Positions 43,912 to 54,652 of a stretch of 64,000 nucleotides of DNA are shown piece after piece (position 1 is the first letter of the stretch; every line of letters starts with the position of its first letter). Under the pieces are notes generated by a model. The model saw only the letters and a list, made by a program, of their open reading frames with translations, was not told where the DNA came from and searched no databases. This DNA is from Terana coerulea (Eukaryota > Basidiomycota > Agaricomycetes > Polyporales > Phanerochaetaceae), in the NCBI GenBank assembly GCA_024811115.1, contig JAKOGH010000641.1, positions 62,001 through 126,000 of the forward strand, in the 5' to 3' direction. Made by a program: the position numbers and the translations under genes.

Positions 43912-46462
43912 TTATGAAAATCCACGTCTTCTACAGAACACTTTAGTCCTCTCGCATACCATCCAAGTCAAAACCGTCCAAGATATCATTGTGCGACTGA
44001 GCAGTATTGTGGACCGGTTGAACACCGCTGTAGTATGGTTGCATCGATACGCGTACAATATGCACAAATAGAGTGACGTACCGTGCCGCCTCAAACATCC
44101 CTTCAAGGGAGACAATGATACGACTGGGGCTTAGACTGTTCGACCTTGCGGAGAGTGTTCATGTGAGTGCCATAGGTCTCCGAATAGTGCTCAGCCGAGA
44201 AATCGGTTGCCTTTCCATCCTTGAGATTAAGCATGGCGGCAACAATCTATGCTGAAAATAAGAGAGATGAAAGAGATATTAGGAGAAACACTAACCGCGG
44301 TGGCAATGAGAGCGACGAACGGAGCGGGGATCTCTTTGGATGTCTCCCCTGCCATTCAACCTCGAACATCTCAGGATGCTTTGATAAATGGACGGGCGTG
44401 CAGTGAACAAGAATTGGTGAAAGGCGTCTTCGAAAATTGGATGCTCATACGGTTTGGCATTATTGACTCTCATCTGGAAGATCATAGTTAGTAGAGGACT
44501 TGGAGTTACGGTAGATGGCAGAACTTACATTCACATCACCGGGATAGATATAGTGGGAACAACAAAGTAGCTTCTACCGATGCGGCCGTGGATATTGTTT
44601 CCGGTGAGCTGATAGTAAGCGACAATCTTTCCTGCCATCATGCCTTTAAACCTCATGCGAAAGCTGCTCATGTAGTCTCAACCTGCAAAAATTCGAGGAC
44701 ACCTGTGAGAGCAAACAATGATGAAGGGTGATACTTACATGGTCACAAATCACCTTTGCAAAGTCATAATCACGGCGCAGTCAATGGCAAACCTCATCGT
44801 GCTTGTAGTCTTGTGCAGCCTGTATTGCAATAGATCGGAAGTGCTCGAACTTAGCTTGGGAGCCGGGCGGCATCCCGGAAAGCTGTGTTTGCAGACAATC
44901 CGGCATTCCGTCAAGTCAATAGCCCGGCAAACAACCTGTTGAAGAGGGAGGCTGAGTTGCTTTAGTGCTAAGTTGTTCGACTCAGTCATCACGATGTTGG
45001 TGACATCCGACCAGCAAGCATTCGTGTTGGACGTCGCGAGCTTGAGGACCAACAGCAACAGTACCCTGAGCGGGTTCTTGAGAGCAGATAGGCCGCCAAA
45101 GTGCGCAAGGTAGTCGGGACATTGGCGCGTGAGTCGGGGGGCGGGTCGGTGTGTTGGGCCCGTTGTCACCTGTGAGTGAGTTTAGTTAGCTTTGGCATGA
45201 CTTAGGAAAGTGCTAACGTACTCGCGCAGCCTGCGCACGTTTGTCATTTCCCTCTGATCGGTCCATTCGGGTGCCTGGGTGATGCATCAGTACGGTATAT
45301 ACAGTAACTGTATCAGCCCCGTACCTCTGCTTGAAGACGTTCGGCACGGTGGTTCACCTAGCAGAAGGATTAGGTGTAGTTGTATGAAGGTATAAATCAC
45401 ACTTACCTTGCCCACACTACCAGCTCTGGCATCTGAGATGCACGGCGACTTGCAACTGTGACATCCACATCAGAGTTGAAGAGCGCCTTTGGATTTACAC
45501 CCTTTGGATTTACACTAGTAGACAAGCGAGATTTGGCGAGATGGAAAATCCCCTTAGTGAATGCGGTCCATAATTCAGGATCAGATTCATCACCATATTC
45601 TGTAAGGCAGGTTAGTTGTGCGAGCAGGATTCTAGAAGTAGAGCATACCGCTGTCATATCCAGCACGGGAGTTTCCACGGTCTTTATTCATGGACGGCTG
45701 GGGTGTGTCATAGGGTGAATTCATCCCTTAGGACATCTCTTCGTCTTCTGATTGGGCCACCCATTGAGGGTTTTAAAAAGGTTAGTCTAGATCATTTGTG
45801 TCAGAGAACCTCGAGATGCGCACTAATTGCTGCAAGGCTGCATCTAAGGCAGCTGGATCATCTTCAAGTTCTCCAAGGTTGTCGTTGCCTTCAAACATGT
45901 CTTCTTCATCGGTAGCTGGGTGATCACCTTCGAAAATGTAGTTGTCGCCATCATGTTCAATTGGGTCAATGGGGTCAACGGTGCCTTCAGCCAAAGACAG
46001 TTGACCAGAGGGACTGCCAAAGTCGAACAGATCCGTGTATAACAACGAAGTCAGCGGCTGTGAGTGGCATCGAGCCAACGGCACGTCATCATCACGATCG
46101 TCGTAAATCTCTTCCAGCCGGGTTGGAAACAACTGAATAACGAGATGTGAGTGCAGATTGTAACATGTGTCTTGGTACGTACCTTTGCAAACCTTCTGCT
46201 GTACACTAGCCTGAACGGCTGCAGGCTCCTCTACGACAGCCGCTTCCTGCCCCGCGATCGGACTGGACCTGTCGAGCTGGACCTTGTGACTTTCCACCAC
46301 GTTGGCCTATAGCAATGTCAGCTTGTGCAAAGCCATTTCAGGTATAGGTACTTACGCTTTCCTAGGAGTGCCCGTGTTGCGACTTTTTGTGGCTTGGACG
46401 GGCAACCCAAACCAGGTAGTCTGAGAAGCTTGCATCTGGCTCCTGGTGGTGCGTGAGCTCAT
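43912..46462 (-). CDS. DUF6532-type protein carried inside the Plavaka element
   Basis: The start at 46462 gives MSSRTTRSQMQASQTTWFGL. Several exons follow on minus: KVQLDRSSPIAGQEAAVVEEPA (46300 down), an acidic disordered region DHPATDEEDMFEGNDNLGEL, LWTAFTKGIFHLAKSRL near 45560, RQCPDYLAHFGGLSALKNPL near 45120, TESNNLALKQLSLPLQQVVC, and FEHFRSIAIQAAQDYKHDE near 44840. Then comes the DUF6532-like core: MAGKIVAYYQLTGNNIHGRIGRSYFVV (about 44640), NNAKPYEHPIFEDAFHQFLF (about 44455), EMFEVEWQGRHPKRSP, KATDFSAEHYSETYGTHMNTLRKVEQSKP (about 44200), and a tail DILDGFDLDGMRED near 43970. DUF6532 is a fungal family of unknown function common in Agaricomycetes. Exon joins look mostly in order, but some internal breaks are possible. 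Its position inside the inverted ends suggests an accessory or cargo gene. Confidence 0.55.
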
Positions 46463-47858
46463 CTTGAGGTTCGATGGTGAGAGATAAGTGGGTGACGTGA
46501 AGTATTTTGGCAAAAGGTGCGTTGGTTCAGATTCATCGAAGGGCTTATATAATGCAAGCCTACTGATGACGCATTGGGGTGCCTGACAAAAGTGACGCCC
46601 TGAGGTAACCGACAAGTGGTGGTATCATGGCGACACCCGCTATGACTCCCTAGCTTGAGGCTGATATGACGCATCATCCCGCTCGCGACGCCCTGCCGCG
46701 AAATTTTGTGATGATGTTGGGCGGGTACGGTCGCGAACGTCAGCCAAGCAGATGATGTCTGGCATCCATGAATAGCACACCTCATCTGTCCTTATATTGA
46801 CTGGGTGTCTTAGCACTCTTACCTACAAATCTTGTGAATTTCGTGCACGTCTTCAAGTCCCTATGAGTGGAAACAACGTAACGTTGACAGTCGTGCGGAA
46901 GGCCCAGCCACAACGTGCGCCATTGGGCATCACTGTGCAGGTTGAAGACAATGGCTTTCCAGTGATGCGTCTAATATTCTGTAGCTCACTGAAGTTAATT
47001 TCTGACCATAACATTTGGGTTTATTACACAGAATCTGCAGGTCATACTCACGTCAGATGAGCCTCTCCATGATGAGCCTTGCGAGCACCAGGTCCAGCTG
47101 CTTAGGCAGCCCCGTCACACCACAGGAGTGCAGACTGCAGATGCGGTGGTTTCTGACGGCCCGAAGACCCACCAAGCGGCCTCGCTCTGCCCCTTCACCG
47201 GCTGCATTCAGTGTGCACACTCAGACGATGCATCGGGAAGAGTGATGCGAAGATGCACCATATCAGCCGAAAACATCTCTGAGAGTGCGAAAGACTCTGG
47301 TACTGAGAGCACGCAGACCAACGATGACGAGGGAGACAAATGTATCCCACCTTCCCGACACAAATCGGAGGGAAGTCTGACTGCGACTCAACTCCTAATG
47401 TCTAGCCTAAAAATGCTTGTGAGCAATCTATTCAGCTTCAAAGAAACACACTCACTGACTTATATCCGTACGTAGCACTCAGTTTCGTTCGGCCGTTTTG
47501 ACGTGAGTAACCCTCCATGCGGGAGCCAAGTTGGACTCATAGCTGCACAGCATTTGAGTGTGGTTGCGACAGCAGGTTCATTCTTCGATAGTTGTTCTGC
47601 GTTTGGCAATGTATGCCTGTGGTTGCTGGTATGAACCTGCTGACTGAAGAATGAAAACTGGTCGACGTGTGAGTCAAGTTGAGCATTGAGTGCGGAGACA
47701 CTGCGGAGTGAGCTTGAGTGACGTAAGCAGTGCCCAAATCCGTCGAAATAGCGCCGGGACTCATTCGGCTGAAGCGTCACTTCACTTGGCGCACAAGCCT
47801 CCTACTCGCATTCGCCTGGCACTATCTCTTATATCTTTGTTCTACATTTCTACCTCCA

Positions 47859-50800
47859 ATGCCGTCCTGTGCTGGATGTCATCTTCCTTTCAGCTTGCAC
47901 AAGGGTCTTTCAAACCACCTGCGCCAGAATACCAATCCCCATTGTCAGGGCAGTTCTGCGCGCCATACAAGAGGATTTTGGTAAAGACGAAGATGCTGTA
48001 TTCGATGAGGACCCAATGGCAATTGATGACGAGAATGGCGACCTACGACCTGCAGCATTTGAAGGGGATTACTTTGGTAACAACTATGGGCCTCAACACT
48101 TCTCTCGTCTTCATGATGAGCAAGTCGTTGAAGATGATAGTGAAGATGAGGATGATGATCGCCTTGATGATATGTTCAGGTGAGTAGCAGTCGCTCTATT
48201 TGACTTATAGGCCTAACAAATATCTATCATAGCAATACAGACCTTGGATGGGAACCAGCGCCGACGCCTGCTCCATCAGTGCAAGACCAGCATGAGGACC
48301 AGCCTGAAGCTCAATCTGATGATTTGTGTTCACAAGGAGTCGGTCGGCAGAATATTGAAACACGACTGCGTCAGCGTATTATCGTTGACAACTTTCCGCT
48401 TCGCAACCGCCCGGTGCTCTTGTCGAAGGTGTGACTGATTGTCCACCGAATAGTCACTATAATGTTCGCATTGCAGATGCTCAGCATAACCCCTATGCGC
48501 CATGTGCTTCGTCTGGATTGGATGGTTGCAAGGGTGGGCAAAGCTGCACGGGCCAGGATCAACTGCAGTGTCTGCATTATTGAGTATTGATGGAGTAAGT
48601 AAAACATCTCTGCTTGATTTCGCTGCTTAACTCAGTTGCTCAGATACAGAAACTCCTTGGGTTATCATACAAGAATTCACGAGAGCTTAACCACCTAGTC
48701 GACAACCTTCCAAGCACACGGCTAGCTTTCAAGTGCGCAGAGATGGTCGTAGATAACGGCGTCGATGTGTACTACCGTGACATAATCTCATGTGTTCGTG
48801 CCCTGTTTGGGGATGCTGAGTTCACTCAAGACCTCGTCTTTGCGCTCGAGCGACACTATGGTGATGAAGACCGGACATTGCATTTGTATCATGATATGCA
48901 TACTGGCAAGTGGTGGTGGAGGACTCAGGTAAGCATGCATGTGCTTCTTCCAAGGTCCTTTCTCAATATGCAATTGCAGTCCAAAATCGAAAAGAAAACA
49001 CCTGGTGCCACGGTCATTCCCATCATTATTTCGTCCGACAAGACTCAAATCACTACGTTTGGTGGAAAATCGGCATATCCAGTATATCTCACAATCGGCA
49101 ACATTCCAAAGCACATCTGTCGAAAGCTGTCACGCCATGCTCAGATCCTTCTTGCCTACCTTCCGACTACTTTCGAGCACATCACCAATAAAGCCGCCCG
49201 TCGTCGCATTATATTGAACGTCTACCACGCCGCCCTTCGCCGCATCCTAGAACCATTGAAGAAGGCCGGCGAGACTGGAATTCAGATGGCCAGTGGTGAC
49301 GGGGCTGTTCGTCGGTGCCATCCTATTCTCGCTGTGCATCCGGGATGACTACCTCAAGAACATTGCAGTTGTGGGATGTAAGCTTGGAGAATGTCCTCGC
49401 TGTCGTGTTCAGATGGATGAGCTGGGTATCTATGATAAGGAATATCCATTCGCGAAGCATCAGTCAGGTTCTCGATGCGCTCGAAAAGTTCGATGAGTCT
49501 CTTGCGGAATTTATGAAGGCTTGTCGGGATGCTGGTATCAAACCGGTGATACATCCTTACTGGGAAGGCCTGCCATACTGCGACATATTCCGGGCTATTG
49601 CACCTGACATTCTCCATCAGCTCTGTCAAGGTCTCATCAAGCATCTGGTGACTTGGATCAAGACTGCATACAACAAAGACGAGATCGACGCTCGTTGTCA
49701 CCGCCTTCCTCCCAACCACCATGTTCGCCATTTCACGAAGGGTATTAGCCATCTATCGCGCTTCACAGGACATGAACATAACGACATCGCACATATTCTT
49801 TTGGGCGTCATCATCTATCTTCCCTTTCCAATGGCCGATCTAGTATGCGCCCTGGTAAACACAACCTGAGCCTTGCTCGATTTCCTCTACTTGGCGCAAT
49901 ATCCAGTTCATTCCACCGATACACTCAACCTTCTCGAGGATGCTCTAGGGCGGTTTCATGAGAACAAGGGCGTCTTCGTGGATCTTGGCATCTGTGAGGA
50001 CTAGAATCTCCGAAGCTGCACTTCGCCTCACATTATCTCCCCCTCATCAAGGACGTTGGCACAGCAGATAACTACAACACGGAATATACAGAGCGCCTAC
50101 ATATCGAGCTCGCCAAAGACACCTTCGATGCAACTAACGGCAAGGACGAACTCCGCAGATGACCCTTTGGCTTGAGCGGAGAGAGAAGATTCTGAGGCAC
50201 AACCAACACGTTCGCGTGGTGTCTCGCTGGCCGACCTTCTATTCCTAAAGGCCCCTGACATACGAACCTGCCGCCAGCGCTGCATATGACCAAGCACCCA
50301 ACACAGAAGGCAGTCCATTTCGACGACTTGCGGGACAAGTACGGCGCTCGGTTTATTCGAGATGCCCTCGCTCGCTTCGTAATCCGCCAATGCGACCCAA
50401 CTTTGACGCATGCTCAAGCTGAAGAGGAAGCGCTCCATGTCCTCTTTCCTTTCCGGCAAGGTAGCAGTCTATCACCGGGCGAAGTTCTGGCTCGGCGACG
50501 CTGAGCATTATGAGCTTATGGCCGACGAGAACAACACCGTCCACGTCAAGCCCAGCACACATGATAAACAAGGTCACGAAGTTCCAGGGGCGCTTTGACA
50601 CTGCAATTGTTAACAACCATAATGGGGAGTATAGTGGGGTTAAAGGTGCGTTTTCTTGCTTTCAATGTGCAGGAGTGTGCTGATATGGTTGGTTTTGCAT
50701 ACTAGGTTATCGTATTGCGCAAGTACGTGCGATATTCTCGCTCCCGCCGCAAGCATCATCTCTCTTTCCGGCTGAACCGACAACCACTCAAACACCTCGC

Positions 50801-51055
50801 GTACATCGAGTGGTTTACAGGCTTTGAACGCGCAGCCCGGCCAAATCACAAGCTCTATCGTATCAAACGATCCCTGCAAGACGGCCATTGACTCGCAACC
50901 GTGGTCCCACTCACGCACATCCGTAGAAGTGTGCACTTGTTTCCTAGCTTCGGTTCCTCTGTTCAGCGAGATTGGACCAGCAGTAATGTACTGGATCTCG
51001 CTTGACATTCTACGTTAACTCGTTTTCAGATTGTCACGCATATCACACAATTGTA
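47859..51055 (+). pseudogene. Plavaka transposase relic
   Basis: The ATG at 47859 gives MPSCAGCHLPFSLHKGLSNHL, a C2H2-like finger typical of Plavaka proteins. Then follow an acidic linker (about 47960-48180), HYNVRIADAQHNPYAP, HGPGSTAVSALLSIDG, LGLSYKNSRELNHLVDNLP, ALERHYGDEDRTLHLYHDMH, and TGKWWWRTQ. The RNase-H-like core is IPIIISSDKTQITTFGGKSA, YPVYLTIGNIPK, RHAQILLAYLPT, with DYLKNIAVVGCKLGECPRC and a helical insert. The end carries DIFRAIAPDILHQLCQGLIKH, CHRLPPNHHVRHFTKGISHLSRFTGHEH, LAQYPVHSTDTLNLLEDALGRFH, GYRIAQVRAIFSLPP, NHKLYRIKRSLQDG and RDWTSSNVLD. The frame slips at about 48425, 48525, 49325 and further places after 49870, and stops occur near 50000 and 50885. Some slips lie in short G runs and may be sequence errors, but the many stops argue that it is inactive. 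Confidence 0.8.
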
Positions 51056-51550
51056 TAATAGGTAGAATAATCCATTGAGCTGTAGTACCCCAAAAATAGG
51101 AACCAAGGAGCTACTAGAGTGTAATAGGTAAGTACGAGTCGAAAAATAGCTCTTCAGTAGCTGACATAGCTCCGAATAGGTCATATAGGTAAAATAGTAC
51201 TAATTTAGGGTTATTTAACTGGGAGGTTTTCCCTGATGGAGAACGGATGTAGAGGGACCAGCCATCATGGCAGCGGCTGACAGGGCTGCGCTGGACGGCC
51301 GGCATACTTAAGGTGTTCTCGAGCATAGCGGTGTGCTCGAGAGCTTCTGTACGTGCACGGATCCTGACATCTTTGAACTCGCGATGTGCGTCATCGCTCA
51401 ACCGGTGGAACTTGGTAACGCCGTTGCGCCATGCGTTTCAAGGACCACCAGTTCAGTACGGAGCCAATATCTCCAGGCGCACAAAACTTCAGGTCCGCCG
51501 GCCAACTGTCGATGACGATGCCGTGCCTCTCGATAATATGACTGTCAAAA

Positions 51551-52714
51551 TCAGTGTAGAACATGCGGGAGATCTTCGTTGGCTCCGGCGCACGCTCTGT
51601 TTTGGTGAGTTAGTTCGATGGCTGTAATGGTGTATATAACAGCACTGTACGAAGAGCGGTGAGAATCTCGGCTGCCAGGTCTCGTTTCATCCTGGAGCAT
51701 CTGCGCCTGATATTGGTTACTTACACCTTGAGCGAGAATATCAGCAATGAAATAAATGTAAGAGATGAGAGGCGCAGATGTACCATGGATACCAGAAACA
51801 CAGTATGCTTCAAACTTCAACACCCAGTCATTGACGTTGCGGTTGAGAGACAGCTGGAAGAAGTCCTCGGCAGCGAGAGGAGGTGGAAAAGACGGAAGGG
51901 CGGTTATAGCTGTCGATATCGGTTCGAACGGCAATGATAAGGACCTTGATGCCGGTACGAGCATTAAGCTCTCCAACCTATCGCGCAAGCATAAGATGGC
52001 AAACCAGTGTGGCTGGTTGAATTGAACGCACCTTTTGGTGGATACTTTGAAGCGCTGGCCAGCGGATGTCGTGGAAGGAGTTGAGGGGGAGGTTCTGCTT
52101 GGAGAGTGATTTCATCTCCCGCAGCATCTCCAGGTCCTTGATGCCTTCCTTTGATGCCTCGATCTTCTCATTATTGCTCATTGCCACTTACTTGGCTTTT
52201 AGTTCCTTGGTAAGCTCGTCGACCTTCTTGCGATGTTCGCCCGGCGATAGATCTAATCTCGAAGTGAGTGATATTTGAATTGAGGATTAAATGAAACTCA
52301 CCAGCTTGAGTTTCCTTCATGCGCATATGCACAAATGCGTTCCACGTCGAGACCTGACGGGAACCCTTGCATGATGCGCACGCTTTGCATCAAGAGTTGC
52401 TTGAAGTGCTTGACGCTCTACATTGGAAAGAGCTTCGTTGAGCGTCACGGCCTCTTGATGTACAGCAGCATGCGCAGCCTTGAGCGCATTCCGAAGGGAA
52501 GTCCGATGCTCAAGGTGGGCGGCTGCACGCTGTTGCTTCTCAGCAGTGGTGAGAGCGTTCGAATATTTCTGCGCGTCGAAAATTGCTTGAGAGACGTCGC
52601 TGCTTGGCGACTGCTATGCGCCATACGGTGTATGGTTTCCGCGGCGCCGCCGATGGCATTAACAGCGGGCATGTCGCAGTGCACTTGGGAAAAAGCGATG
52701 AGACGGGGACTCAA
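51551..52714 (-). CDS. HMG-box-like / coiled-coil protein of Agaricomycete type (possibly broken)
   Basis: Reading minus from about 52640: an alanine-rich coiled coil (NALTTAEKQQRAAAHLEHRT, NALKAAHAAVHQEAVTLNEAL). Then comes STWNAFVHMRMKETQA near 52355, the fungal W-N-A-F-x-H block seen in HMG/YABBY-like proteins; LSPGEHRKKVDELTKELKAK near 52255; a helical region SNNEKIEASKEGIKDLEMLRE; LPLNSFHDIRWPALQSIHQK near 52085; and finally ARTGIKVLIIAVRTDIDSYNRP with DFFQLSLNRNVNDWVLKFEAYCVSGIHG to about 51790. Introns of ~45 bp separate the blocks. A one-base slip seems present between the coiled coil and STWNAF, and an in-frame stop upstream leaves the start unresolved. I know such proteins in Agaricomycetes without an assigned function. 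It lies between the Plavaka and KDZ genes. Confidence 0.45.
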
Positions 52715-53923
52715 CTACCAAAGAGAGGACAAGAAAACAGCCACCAGGATCGTGAGAATATCTCTGCCAGCTTTAACTCTTACCATGTGCCCTCTCCTTT
52801 CATCCTCTGATTGGCTGGTGACCTTAGGTCTGAGCTCTAATCAATTAATGTACACCAGTTAACGTGTTATCAGCCGTTAATAATTAAACTAAGGGCCTTA
52901 CAAGCTTTTGAATACGTAGCGTGTGCATGTAGTGAATGCACGCCTATCAATCTCCTCCCAATACCACTGAGCTTTTATTGCCGCAACGTTGTACGTTTGC
53001 AGACGCTCGTAAAGGCCTCAAGCGTGGAAGTAGTGGAAATAGCTTCATAGAGGCAAAAGAATTGTCGATATCTGATAACTAAATGAGTCAAGGTGCCGGT
53101 CAACAATGACACCTAAGGAGGGGACTCCAGTCCCTCAGACTTTCGAGCATCACCGTCATAGATGACAGAAATGGTTTCTCCGCTGGTGTTGCAAGTATAA
53201 GAATATACTGTGATTGGTGACAGTCAACGTGAGAATACGAAGGCAGATATTACGCTGGATGACCGTACCTGCTTGATTCACAGCCATTGGATGGTCGGAT
53301 TGCGGCGCTCCCGAGGATGCCGTACGAGCATCTATCAAACTCAACTCGTCAACCCAGGTCCCACCCAGCTGATGTTCAGGAGATGAGTTCCCGAGCACTG
53401 CCGGGAAACTCCAGGCTGGTTGGATCCCACGTTTTCATCATCGTCGTCGTCTGGAACTGTCACCGGAGATAGGGCGCGATGATTACGAGCAACTGCCGCT
53501 GAGCCTAAGCGCGCTGCAGAGTTCCCTACACCATGACCGCGGCCGCGACCACGTCCATGTCTATGACCACGACCACGATTGTGACCATGCTCATGCCCGG
53601 CTGGCATGTGAGACTACCTCCCATTTCCCTTCGCTGCGCTGTATCCGATTGAGCAGACACTGTAGCCGCACTAGCGACTGAATCCATCGTTACCTCCTCG
53701 AACTGATCCGGTGCGGGAGCTGTGCTTGGACCTTCTGTATGGCCTTGTAACTCGCCACGCTACAATACAGTCCCTTGGATGCTAAGGAAGCATAGCACCT
53801 CAGAGAAACTACTGGTCTTTGGTGTAGCTCGCGTATTGGAAGTTCGTCAAGTGCGGGTACAAGTCGGCACTGGTGTGGCTGTAATAAGGGATCTGAGCCA
53901 ACAAGACGATAAGTATGTGCTTA

Positions 53924-54340
53924 CTACTTCATGAAAAGTGCAGCCTCTTGCTTGTTTCCCCGCACGAGTGGGTAGAAGCTGACACTCTGGTTGGTGAACA
54001 GTTCCCGCACAGCAGAAGATGTCTCAAGTCGCTCCAACACCTTTTCCAGTGGCAGTTTTTCGATTGTACACACCAGTGCGTGCAGAACTGAGACTGCATC
54101 AGCGCCTGCTTGGGACCGGCATACAATGACAAGAGGGAAGATAGGCGTCCTGTATTCGCCAAAGAATGGGTACAAAGCTTGCAAAGGTCAGATCTGAGAT
54201 ATTGGGGAAGCTTGATACCTAAGCACTTACTTGTCCTGCTTGTAGGTTCCCATTTGCTTGCCTCCAAGAACGATGTAATGAAGTTGACCCGCAGGGGTCT
54301 CAGAACCGGGCTTGGGAATAAACGGAATGAACAGTGGCAT
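53924..54340 (-). CDS. Hypothetical protein adjacent to the KDZ gene
   Basis: The ATG at 54340 gives MPLFIPFIPKPGSETPAGQL then HYIVLGGKQMGTYKQDK. An intron at about 54185-54235 leads to a second exon, LYPFFGEYRTPIFPLVIVCR and VSVLHALVCTIEKLPLEKVLERLETSSA. A HGHNRGRGHRHGRGRGRGHG-rich frame further down (53341-53607) may belong to its tail. No known domain. It is divergent from the KDZ transposase with about 310 bp between the starts. The coding call rests on the coherent two-exon reading. Confidence 0.35.
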
Positions 54341-54652
54341 CGTGAGTACGAAGACAATGTATATAAGCACAGAAATTGAACTGCAGGAGGGAGTTGAGAA
54401 AATTGAGGGTTGAAGCCGAGAGCCAGTTGAGATTGGAGTTGAAGTTTGGTTAGAGCATAACGCGCCAGAAAGCTCGTTACCAGAATCTTGGTTCGTCGTG
54501 TCTCAACTTCCCCGTCCTGAGCTGCTTTGCTGCACTCCCTCATTGCCGCTTCGACAATTTCTCTTCACTTCGGCTTCACACGTTTACTTTCTACTTCCTG
54601 GTCATCCTTTATTTTTATTCATATTTAAGCACTTAACATCAACAACGAACCA

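Larger units (their letters stand above)
43672..51238 (+). mobile_element. Plavaka-type DNA transposon (7.57 kb)
   Basis: Terminal inverted repeats: left CATCAGGAAAAACCTCCCC from 43672, right (reverse complement) CATCAGGGAAAACCTCCC ending at 51238. They are followed by similar AT-rich subterminal sequence with TAAATAG and TTTAGGG words on both sides. The 2-bp direct repeat GA flanks it (43670-43671 and 51239-51240). It carries a Plavaka transposase relic on plus (47859-51055) and a DUF6532-type gene on minus (43912-46462). Between these genes, 46463-47858, there is only an unrecognised Ser/Thr-rich frame (about 47080-47475). Confidence 0.8.

Noticed and set aside
53341..53607. H/G/R repeat frame (HGHGRGRG-type)
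   Set aside because: Low-complexity sequence. It may be the tail of the gene starting at 54340, but no exon join could be shown, so it is not listed as a gene.
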